Shown piece by piece: positions 54,019-64,000 of a stretch of 64,000 nucleotides of DNA (the stretch's first letter is position 1; every line of letters starts with the position of its first letter). The position numbers and the translations under genes are program-made. The stretch comes from Opisthocomus hoazin (Eukaryota > Chordata > Aves > Opisthocomiformes > Opisthocomidae), in the NCBI RefSeq assembly GCF_030867145.1, contig NC_134415.1, positions 7,480,417-7,544,416 of the forward strand, given 5' to 3'. The notes under the pieces are model-generated. The model saw only the letters and a list, made by a program, of their open reading frames with translations, ran no database searches and was not told where the DNA came from.

Positions 54019-57000
54019 TGAAGAATGCAAGGCCTAACAGATCGGGTAACCCGCAGCCTGCTGCAGTTTCCAGAGGCGACTGTTCAGGCCCTTGGGGACG
54101 ATGAGATCACCCCACGTTCTGTGCTGCGTGGGAAGCTTTTTAGAGGTGAGTGTTTTCCCATAAACTTGGTCTTGGTATGAAGTTGTCATTGCCTGGAGGT
54201 TACCTGCAGCATCGGGTCATAGTATCAGCTGTGTCAGGTTGGTGCAGTTAAGGTGACTCCCCAGGTTTAGAGAGAGCAGAAATGGTGTTTTATCGATTAT
54301 AAATGCCAATATTAAAACTTGAGTATAGTTAAACTTTGAAATTACAAGCACCTGCACCAGTCTTGTGCTATTCAAAGAATTTCCGTGAACACACGGAGTC
54401 AGTGAGCCCTCCTCAATTTCTGATGAAATAAAAGGCAGTTTTCGCAAAAGTACGGGTGTTGTTTGGGGCCGTTTTCATTTGCACCGGCTCAAGCTCTGTG
54501 ACCATGATAGCATCGCAGGCAGAAATCGTTCTACGGCAATGTTCCAGAGGCAAACCCCTTTGCTCTTTCTTTTCTGGTCTGAATAGAAACAGGAGGAAGG
54601 GGACAAGGCTGTTGAGCGCTGCAGCCGTATTTCCAAAGTATTTACTAGGGTGCTGATGAGTACGCAGTGCGAGCTGCTGACAGTGGCTAAGCAGATGAGG
54701 TAGTTGCCTTTCTAGGCTATCTGAAAGTGGAGCTGGGTGCTTGTCTGCATGTCTTGGCTTCTTTTAAGACCAGGTAGAATCTGTCTACCTGGCTGGAAAT
54801 GCAGGACTTGAGTTAATACTTCCTTTGAGCTTGAAGGAGTTGAGCACAACGGAATGTGTAAACATCCCGTGTAGAAGTGTAAATTTCCGAACACAGTGCC
54901 CATTCTAAGGTCTGAAGCCCAAATCCCTGCCAAAGCAGGCATGCGTCAAGTACAATTAATAAACTAGAAATGAATTGGCTTAGAGTTGTTCTACTGGAAG
55001 TACACTGCAAGGCTTGTATTCCCATACGCATCTAGATGACTTCTAGCAAAACTAGAAACAAAACAAAGCTGCAGATGGTAGAAAGAGTTTAGATCAATGT
55101 ATTGTCATCTTTATCCCAGACAGTCAAGTGGAAAATAATAAGGTTGTTGATTTTAAAAGATGTATGGCTTGAGAATTTCAATGGGTGATTTGAAAGAACT
55201 GACCGGGATTCGGTAAGGCGGTACTTTTATTGAAGGAAAGGGGCAGTGACTGTGATTTTTTCAGTTGTTTCCAATCTTCCGTTGGAAATGTGCTTTAGTC
55301 AGCTTCCGTTTCTCTTACAGGGAGAAATGGGCTAGCATGGCTGGCACGTGGTCCTCATCTTGAGGTAGTGAACTCTGTGACAGGAGAGCGGCTCTCTGCA
55401 TACCGTTTCAGGGGGGCAAAGAAGCAGCCTCCCACTGTTCGTGCGGTAAAGGAGTTTTCCTGGCAGAAGAGAACTGGACTGCTGGTTGGGCTGGAAGAAG
55501 CAGAGGGAAGTGTTCTCTGTCTGTACGACCTTGGAATATCACGAGTGGTTAAAGCAGTTGTTCTTCCAGGAAAGGTACGTACTTTTTCATCAGTTGCATG
55601 AGGGAGATTTTCTATACCACAGAGAAGTGGTTCAGGAGAAACTATGAAGAAGCCTTGGTGGGACAACTCGGTAGTTGTGTGCTGAAGGTTATGAATTCTG
55701 GAATAAAGCCAAAGCTTGTCTGATCTTTTGCTCCTATGCCCTGACTGCTCCTGATTCCAAGCATATTTGGTCTGTTGCTTTCTTTTTGCTACTGGAGAAG
55801 TTAGATCAGCAGAGACAGAGCACAGGTATTGCTGGCTGGACTGTTAACTTCGAAACTGTGAGTGGGAGTAAGCGCAAGAAAAACCAAGCCAACAAAACTT
55901 GCACTTAGCCACTGTCCATATGATCTGAATTTGTCCTCTAACTCTTACTTCCAAAGTAGACAGAACATCATACATATTTTTAATCTGCCCAACTGTTTCT
56001 CTGATTTTCACACGGATTGTTTTTTCAAGTCAAATGCAGATCTGTTCTTCACATCACTTTCTGCACTGTTTGTCATGACTGTTTTAAAGGCTTTAATCAG
56101 CACCTGAATTTAGGGACTGTTTTCCATGTGGGTGTGTGTTCTGTGGACAACGAAGTGGTACAGGTTAACGCTAACTTCGAGTACCTCTGGGCCAAGGTGT
56201 CAAGCCATTAGTCTATTAATACAGGGTATTTCTAGTGACTGTACGACTGCCTTTCGGTCCAAATGTGTTTGAAAGTCCTTGGAGTAGCACAGAAGATTGG
56301 AAATTGAATTGGATTTCTAGGAAATCTGAAACAAAGACAAGTCGTCTGAGTTACCATAGGTCTTTCTAAAGATTCGAATGCTTGTGAGCAAGAGGAAAGG
56401 TCAATTGTGTGGCAGACTGCCAGGGAGTGTAGCCATAGCAAGTGCTGGATCTGGGAGAGGAGAAACCTTTGGGGCTGAGGACTTTGGTTATTTTTCCCTA
56501 CCTGTGGGGGTAAAAGAAGTGTATATAAAACCATGCACTACCTTGTGATGCTCACTTCTTTCTTTTCTTTTCATGTACAACTTTGTTGGTGGTTATAACT
56601 CCCTGTTTCTGTTTTGTTGCATTTTGTAAGCAGGCGAAAGGATAGCCCGTGTTCTTTTGTTGTATGGCTTTAGTGCAGGAGTCTTCAGGTGCTTGTCTCT
56701 CTGCTCTAGCAGTCAGTGTTGTCCTGGGATGTGTTGCAGGTGCTGGCAGGTCTGCCTTTGCTTTGTCGTAAAGCCGCATGCAGAGCGCTTTGCGTGTTCA
56801 AGAGCGGTGTGCACGTCTCCCTTAGCTGGAGCTGGCTTTTCCCCTAACAAGCTGCTGTTCTCTTTGCCATTGCTTTAGGCTGGCTTTTTAAATTTTTGTT
56901 CACATTCCTAGACGTGCTGGTGTGCATTTAAAACTGCTTCTACTTTATCGGGTGGTTATTTTCATTCTAAGTGAGGACTAGTGTACGGTTTACCAAGCCG

Positions 57001-60000
57001 CTGTCTCCCGTCAACACTTTCCAGAAGTGTTTCATTCGCATGGAAGTGGTGCGTCTGCCGTGCAACTCAGCTGCTTCCTCGTCTGACGTACAGCCATGAT
57101 TCATCCTAAGAGCTATTTGGCAAAGAAGGCATAGACGGTACCACAGAGCTGATGGGCTGTGAGCAGTGGGAGAACTCGATTTACTTTTATCCTTCAGTCC
57201 CTTCAACATGATCGAGTTTCTTGCATATGACTAATTTTTTCTGTTTTCTTGGAGTTCGTTATTTCTAAGCAGGTGATGGACGTTGGTAAGCCGTAATACT
57301 AGAATGCAGCATTGAAGTTAATTCAGTGAAATAACCACAGGAAATCTAGTAAATGGAAGGCAGCAACAGATTTTTGTACAGGCCTCCTGCCCCCCGTCCC
57401 TCTCTTTTTGATGTGATTGGGAAACAATGCTCTTTTTGAAGTCTTATGATCCTGTGTTTACTTTCTTGTTTGTGACGTGCTAATTCTGCCTTCACCTTGG
57501 AGTGATTTCTATTTAGCTTGTCAAAGAGCTTCACTGTTAACTTGTAGTTTTCCTGTAGGTAACTGCTATAGAACCCATCACTAGTCACGGAGGACCCAGG
57601 GTGAGCTCTCAGCACCTTCACCAGAGCCTGCAATGGCTCTCTGGAGTGGCAGCAGTGGCTACAGATGTTGGTCATCTGCTTCTGGTTGACCTTTGTTTGG
57701 ATGATTTCTATTACAAACAGAATGAGCTAGAAGCATTGGGTAAGCTTGCAGTTTTCAAACTTGCGTTTAACAGTAAGACAAGGTGTGTCTTTGCAATAAA
57801 CAATATGCATCCCACTTTGAAGGCAGGAGCGTGCAGCCATTCGCGACTACTCGTTACAGACGGTGGGCTGTCATCGTGCAGTCCTGAACCGACGAAAACG
57901 GGAGTGGCTGAACACTCCTTCTAATGCCGTAAGCGCCTCCCTGCTGCCAAGATCCCTCCGTCACGACGATTCTTGCCAGTGAGGTGTAGAAGTTTTACCG
58001 TGTGTGTCAGTGCAGCTGCCTGATAGGCGGTTGTGTCAGAGGTGCCCTATTTCTCAGGAAAGTTCTGCTGCTTCTGTTAATTGAGTTGGGGCAAATTTTA
58101 GGCTTGTTTTTTAAAATAGATCTGACTTCTCAAAAATCGTGCCTTTGGACGAATAACTTCAAATAGCTTCATCAGGAGGCCCAAACTCCTGATTTACAGA
58201 GTCCAAGAAGAATTTGCTATGAAGGTTAGACTTTTACCTGGTTTTGAAATAGGAGTGAGAATACCTGTCCGATCGGAGAGTTCTTCTGCTCTTTGAAGAG
58301 GTCCAAAATGGAAGTGGCAAAGAAGTGTTGCATCAGTGGGTATTTTGCCTGGGATGGTAGAATGAGATTCTACGTGTTGTCATGTCAGTGTTTAGCATGC
58401 AATGTAAATGGCATAACACATTCCTTTGTTGTGTGGTTCTGTGTGCATAGATCTAGAAGTTTTCACTAGAATTCCTGCTGAAGTTCCACAGAGAAGAGCA
58501 GCTGTGACCGGAGAAGGGAGACATCTCTCTTTCCAACTACAAAATCCTTCAGGATCAGCAATATCAACCCTGCACTACATCAGCAGAAGCAATCAGCTCG
58601 TTGTGGGTTTTTCAGATGGCTACCTGTCCCTATGGAACATGAAAACATTGAAGAGGGAGTAAGTAGGCCTTTACACTTGGCCATGCCTGGAGGTGCAGAG
58701 GTCTGTTTGTAGCTGTTGTAAATTTGTTTGGAAGATATGTTGCATTTTAAATTCAATATTTATGTACGCTAGAAGAATAGCAAGAACCTTTTTGCTTGGC
58801 AACTGAAGGGATCAGTTATGTTGCATATCCTCAGGCAGAGGAGGACATAAATCCAGGTTATTGTGTTAGATAGGCAGTAATTTCCTCACCTCTTGACTGT
58901 TGCCTAAAATGTAGTAGCTACCTTGACTCACTTGTTTGAGATGGAAGTCTGACTGTCTGTTCGTTGAGGATACGCATGTAAGGTGCTGTTTTCTCAGGAG
59001 ATGCTTCGACAATTCTACAAACAGTAGGGTCACCTTTTCTATTTTTTCTCCTTTTTTTTTTCTTAACTCTGTAGGCACCACTCTCAGTTTGAAGGAGGAA
59101 GGATTCCTGTCTATGCTGTCACGTTTCAAGAGCCTGAGAACGATCCTCGCAATCGTTGCTACTTGTGGGCTGTTCAGTCTACACAAGAAAGGTGAATACA
59201 AACTTACTATGAGTCACTGTTGTGGTTTTTTTTAGATGTTTCTTCACATACAGATGATACATGTGCGTTTGTTTTGTTTCTTTAGTTGTGCAGGAGATTC
59301 TCTCGGGTATGTAATGTGTTACGATGCAATGTTTACAGGATTGACCAGACATGAAGGGTGAGCTGATAGTTTGTGCCTTGTGGAAGAAGGCAAAGCAACA
59401 GTGGCTGTATTAGTTTGTGCTTGCCTTCTTCATGGCTTTCCTTTGTTTCTTGACGACTGTTTCATGATCTGTTTGATATTTGCACCATGGTATTAAAATA
59501 GCATTAGATCGCCGTTCAGCAGAAGAGTCAGTGGTTTCCTGCTGGGCTAATGAATGGAATCAGTGTGTGGAAGGACTCAGTGTATGCAAGAGAGGGACTG
59601 GAACTTGCTGGGAAGGGAAGGAAGAAGAGGAGAAAGATCTCTCTCTCCTTCAGCATCAGCAAGCTATTGAATCAGCTCAGCCATTCGTAGAGTGACAATC
59701 TTTTAAAGTTTGACTTTAAAGCAGTTTTGATCAAGAACTCTCCACCGTGAAGAGCAAGTTCCAATAATGTTGAGTTCATGCAAGAGGTTAAGGCTTTCAA
59801 ATTGCATGGTTAGCATTTGCCCCTGCAGCTGTTAGTGTCAACACTGCCTTCTTCATGTTTCAGTGGCTAAATGTGACCAATTACCAGGTTGTGGGAAGCA
59901 GTGTTTTTCTTTTCAGCAAGAGCCTGCTATGAAGAAATGAAAACGAGGACTATAAAGCAGCTTTATAATCAAATGTCATCGTTTATACCTTTTTCAGTGA

Positions 60001-63000
60001 AGGTGATGTTGTGAGCTTGCATCTGTTGCAGTTAGCATTTGGTGACAGAAAACGCTTGGTATCAGGACAAGCCATGTATGAGGTAAGACGTGCATGTATG
60101 TGAAAAGACGAAAAGAGTCATTTTCTCTAAGTGAGCAGCAGTTAACTTGTCAGGGCAAATCTTTACCATTAAAATTCAGAGATGCCTAGCAAGAAAAAAT
60201 AATCTTTGGCTGAGTCGTCTTGGGCATGGCCTTTGTCCTTTCCTAAAATACAGTCCTATATCTTTTGTTTTATATTCTTGTTTTTCTTTTGCGCTCTCTT
60301 AACTGGACTTCAGATGAAATGTACCTGCAATGTCTCTTCAGTGTTGATCCTGTAACTTAGTTGCTATAAAGATAGCTCGTTCTACTTTTTGGCTGGGTTA
60401 CCTACGACATCTACTCTTAAAGCCAGCAAGAGAAGTCAAGACAGCACACAGTGGTATGACTTGGTCCAAAGAGGATACATAAATTTTTAGAACCGGCTCC
60501 AAAAATGTTGTGTTTAAAATAGAGAGGAGGTATCATTATATCTCAGCTGTCAAACAGATTGAAGATGCATCTGTGTAACGTCTGATTCCATTCAGTAGTA
60601 TGCTTGAAACTCTTCCAAAATCAGTCAGAGCAATTCTTTCCTCCTGTTTTTATACTTTCTCTTGCATAGTTTCAGTAGGTACGGAACGAAATAGGGGTGA
60701 TTCTTGTATCATGGTCCTCTGTTTTTTTAGGGACTATGCGTTGTTTTATTTCTTGGGATGAGATGAAGTTTTGACCTTGGTCATCACATATAGGACAGGT
60801 CTTTCCTCATTTGTAAATGTTGCTTTTGAATAGAGAAAAGTTTGGTGTTTGGAAAAGGCGGTGTTTCTTTAAAAGGCATTGTCTCTCAGGGCACCAAGGT
60901 GTAAATATCTTCAAGTGATTCCGCAGGTTCTAAATATGGATGTCATCTCTTTATGGGCATTTTTTTTCTGACCTAAATATACAGTGCTCTGGAGGCACGG
61001 AGCAGCCTGACTGGCTTTTTAGTTGTAAAAGGGCTTTCGTTGCAGTGCACTTCTGCATCTCTTGTAGTGCCCTATAAGCCCTGTGGCAGGTTGATAGGAG
61101 GAAGTGCCTTTAATACTTCTTCAGTTTCATTTTTGAACTTCTGCTTTGGTTTATCCTCTTTCAAAAGTTCTTTGTGAGTACAGTCTTCGCAGTGGCCAAG
61201 ACAAGACATTGTAGTGTGGGCTGCTTTGCAAGAAAAACCCAGTTGCCTATAGCCATTCCTCTCGTGGCTATTTTATTCTGTCTTGACACTTTCATGTTAA
61301 AATGTGGGACCTTTTCCTACTTGGCAGTTCTTTGCCTTGGTCATCTTCCTTTCCTGAACAAGATGTGCCGAGTGTCAGTTTTCACCTCTGAGGGCTGAAA
61401 TGTTTCAGCAGCTTTTAAATGTGGGTCTGCTAGAAATTCCACTTGACGCTCTTTTAGAAAGGCACCCAAAGTGATTAAATGAGGTTCTTGTGTTTGTGAC
61501 CGGCGACAGCGGTGGGGTGGTTAATGGAAGACTTTCAACCCTCTGCAGACTGCGCAACCAGTAATACATTGCCAGGCTTCTAGGAGGTGTGAGGCACCAG
61601 TCTCTGCATTTGGGATATTTTTACTCCCCTGCTGTTTCTGCTTCCCTGTGAGGAGCGTTGTGGAAGATGGAACCAGGAACCAATCTTACAAGGTGTTGCA
61701 AGGAAGAACTGAACAGCCAGGCCCTCTGTGGAGAAAAGACAGGTTCTTCAGCCACCTTCCAAATATACTACAGCAGCGCTTTACATTCCAGGAATCAGAC
61801 TTGTGGCTATGAAACAGGGCATCTTTGACTTTGTATCGCAGTAATAAGTCACAAACAGGACTTGTGGAACACATGGCACAAATGAGCATCAACTGTTGCT
61901 TTCAAGGCTGTTGTAAGTCTGTGCTCAAGTGATTAGCCTAACAGTGTATTTATGATCTGCTTTCAAAGACCTTTTTTGTACCATCTCAGCAGTTGCTAAA
62001 CGTAGTGCATTGAATTGTCGAGCTGCTATTTGTCCACAATACACACATTCCTGCGTTGCATGGTAGACAGTTTGAACGAATCCTGTATTTGGAAAGCCAG
62101 TATTTCAGTTAATGCTTACTTAGAAAATGGTGGTATCAGAGGCGTAACACAGTCCTGCCAGGGTTTGTGTACATCTCAAAGTAGTTGGCTGGCTCTGTAA
62201 TAATATGTGATGGTAAAGTCATAGTCTGTGTGCATCGCACGTCCTCTCTGTTTTCCCCTGGTGCTGTTGGCTGTGCTTGGTGAAGGAGCTGAGGGATATT
62301 TCACCTGTTAGTCTCTGACAAGATTAGAGGAGGAGGTGGTAAGAGCTTACATGGTTTGAAAGAAGACGGTTAATCAGTCAGCAGTTCTCATAGCTACTAG
62401 AGAGGGATGCGTTTTCAGTGTAGCGGTGTGCCTATAGGTAATACCTCTCGACAGAGCTTTAGGTGCAGTAATGGCATGACTTCTCTAATTTGGTCAGTTC
62501 TGTAATGAAGACATGCAGCGTAGATCTCCCAGCTCTGGGAAATTCAGGATTGGTTTTGTAAATTTTGCATTATTTCTCCTATTATTAATACTATCAGTAT
62601 TAGTAGTGTGATTAATAAAACTTTTCATATTCAATTTGTAAGTCTCTCTCCCTTTTCCTCCTTTACCCTTCCTCTGGTGGGAGGGTGAGGTGTTAATAGA
62701 GCGTCTGCCACTGAGTTTGTTGCCGCCCTGCTTGAAGTGGTGACATGGAGTTTCTCTTTGCCATCAGAAGTAAGCTCGTGGGGAATATACAATATAGTAA
62801 ACATGTTCTATTAGATAGATGCATTCTTTGCTATTTCAGTATACTGTATGTTCGTACCTCAACTGGCCCTTTCCTCTCTTCTTTTATTTTGTCCGCAGGG
62901 TTTGGAATACTGTGGCGAAAAGTACAGTTTAGATCTCGCGGATGGAGTCCTTCCCTTGAGAGGGCAGACCAGCAATATCAAGCTACTCAGCTGTCAGACT

Positions 63001-63049
63001 GTAGAAAAATTTTGCAACCACGTTAATGGAGACGAAAGCGTTAATGAAG
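54019..63049 (+). CDS. AHCTF1: AHCTF1 (ELYS)-derived chimeric gene, unit 3 (5' part, truncated by window)
   Basis: Coding exons visible: 54025-54145 (ATG), 55321-55574, 57559-57739, 58451-58658, 59075-59191, 59998-60082 and 62899-63049. All are open and in matching phase. Replacements noted: Val in exon 2 as in unit 2, and a private Ala to Val in exon 6 (60008). The window ends before exon 8. Confidence 0.87.
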
Positions 63050-63396
63050 GTGTGTTGTGATGTCCATGTGTGGCTATTCTAAAAGAAATGGTTTTGGAAT
63101 CTAAGCAATGAATGCTGTTCTGTACCCGAGTCCAAAAGTCTTAAATATCAGTAGAGACATGCTTGTTTGGGTTATTGAAAAAGAAAAATCGGGTGCTTAA
63201 GTTGTGTGTGACTTCTTTAAAGGAAAAAAATAGGTTTTCTTGTATGCTGGCTGACAGGCTATAGCGATGTATGGTGGGGTCATCTGTATAATGCTGGTCA
63301 GTCGTTTTATTCCTCCAGCTGTCATCTTTGAAGCATGAGAGAACTCCCTCCTTTGCTTAGGAACGCTACCTGAATTTTTTTTTCCCTGTTCAAACA

Positions 63397-64000
63397 GGGC
63401 AGCTAGTTACAAGTGGTGTTCCTCAGGGCTCAGTATCAGGGCCAGTTCTGTTTAATATCTCTGTCAGTTGTCTGGACGAGGGGATCGAGTGCACCCTCAG
63501 TGAGTTTGTAGAAGACACTAAGGTAGGTGGGAATGTTGATGTACTTGAGGGTAGGGAGGCTCTACAGAGGGGTCTGGACAGGCTGGATCTATAGGCTGAG
63601 GCCATTGCATGAGATTCAACACAGCCAAGTGCCGGGTCGTGCGCTTAGGTCACAACAACCGTGTGTAATGCTTCAGGCTTGGGGCAGAGTGTCTGGAAAG
63701 CTGCCTGGAGGAAAAGGACCTGGGAGTGCTGGTTGAGAGTCGGGTGAGTATGAGCTGGCCGTGCGCCCAGGTGGCCAAGAAGGCCAACGGCCTCCCTGCT
63801 TGTAGCAGAAATAGTGTGGCCAGCAGCAGCAGGGTAGGGATCATCCCCCTGTACTGGGCCCCGGTGAGGCCTCACCTTGAAGAACAGCTTTACTTTAGGC
63901 TCCTCACTACAAGAAAGACCTTGAGTTGCTGGAGCGTGTCCAAAGAAGAGCAGCAAGGAAGCTGTTTAAGCATTGGAACAGGCTGCCCAGGGAAGTGGTT
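63397..64000 (+). mobile_element. CR1 LINE fragment, in intron 7 (unit 3, cut by window end)
   Basis: Copy of the unit 1 and 2 element. The reverse-transcriptase GVPQGSV motif is present; the window ends within the 3' UTR part. Confidence 0.9.

Larger units (their letters stand above)
49796..64000 (+). repeat. Tandem amplicon unit 3 (truncated by window end)
   Basis: Third copy, 14.2 kb visible, ending inside the CR1 fragment that lies between coding exons 7 and 8. Positions equal unit 1 + 49795, then + 49797 after a two-base insertion near 55156, then + 49798 after a one-base insertion near 60838. It carries clearly more private substitutions than unit 2, especially from about 54.3 kb onward. 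Confidence 0.97.

Noticed and set aside
1-64000. CRISPR array, bacterial operon or phage-like system
   Set aside because: The only large direct repeats are the 24.9-kb units. The content is introns, CR1 and a vertebrate nucleoporin gene.
1-64000. tRNA, rRNA or snRNA genes
   Set aside because: I saw no cloverleaf with A and B boxes and no rRNA- or snRNA-like conserved sequence on either strand.

Overview
The window is eukaryotic and almost certainly avian. It carries CR1 LINE fragments of the bird/reptile type, with ORF2 remnants and a 3' tail ending in the ATTCTATG motif. It also carries long introns and a vertebrate gene with clean GT-AG splice sites. Nothing resembles a bacterial operon, a phage or a CRISPR array.

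The whole window is a head-to-tail tandem array of one unit of about 24.9 kb. Unit 1 is 1-24897, unit 2 is 24898-49795, and unit 3 is 49796-64000 (cut by the window end). The window starts and stops inside the array, so the true copy number and the flanks are not visible. The copies are nearly identical in exons, introns and transposon remnants. They differ by scattered single bases and a few 1-2 base indels.

Each unit holds a rearranged, partial copy of AHCTF1, which encodes ELYS/MEL-28, the nucleoporin that tethers the Nup107-160 complex to chromatin. From the left, each unit contains: (i) the tail of a CR1 fragment and a probable solo LTR; (ii) a displaced, decayed AHCTF1 fragment of three exons in the wrong order (about 1.35-2.12 kb); (iii) a GC-rich stretch with E2F-, MYB- and CCAAT-like sites and a short CR1 3' tail; (iv) eleven phase-consistent coding exons from the ATG (4230) to 17595, an unbroken 541-codon frame covering the whole beta-propeller half of ELYS; (v) two exons from the middle of ELYS (18337-18719), joined where the exons for the alpha-helical domain should be; (vi) exons from the basic, AT-hook-containing C-terminal tail (20465-22234); (vii) a last exon damaged by a stop and frameshifts (22979 onward); (viii) an AT-rich 3' flank with poly(A) signals, then the next CR1 fragment.

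The notable object is therefore an amplified, domain-deleted ELYS gene. The propeller is intact, the helical domain and most of the central tail are missing, and the C-terminus is broken identically in every copy that reaches it. Whether it is expressed cannot be decided from sequence alone. In bird genomes such ampliconic arrays are typical of W-linked, germline-restricted or otherwise repeat-rich loci; placing this one there is inference only.
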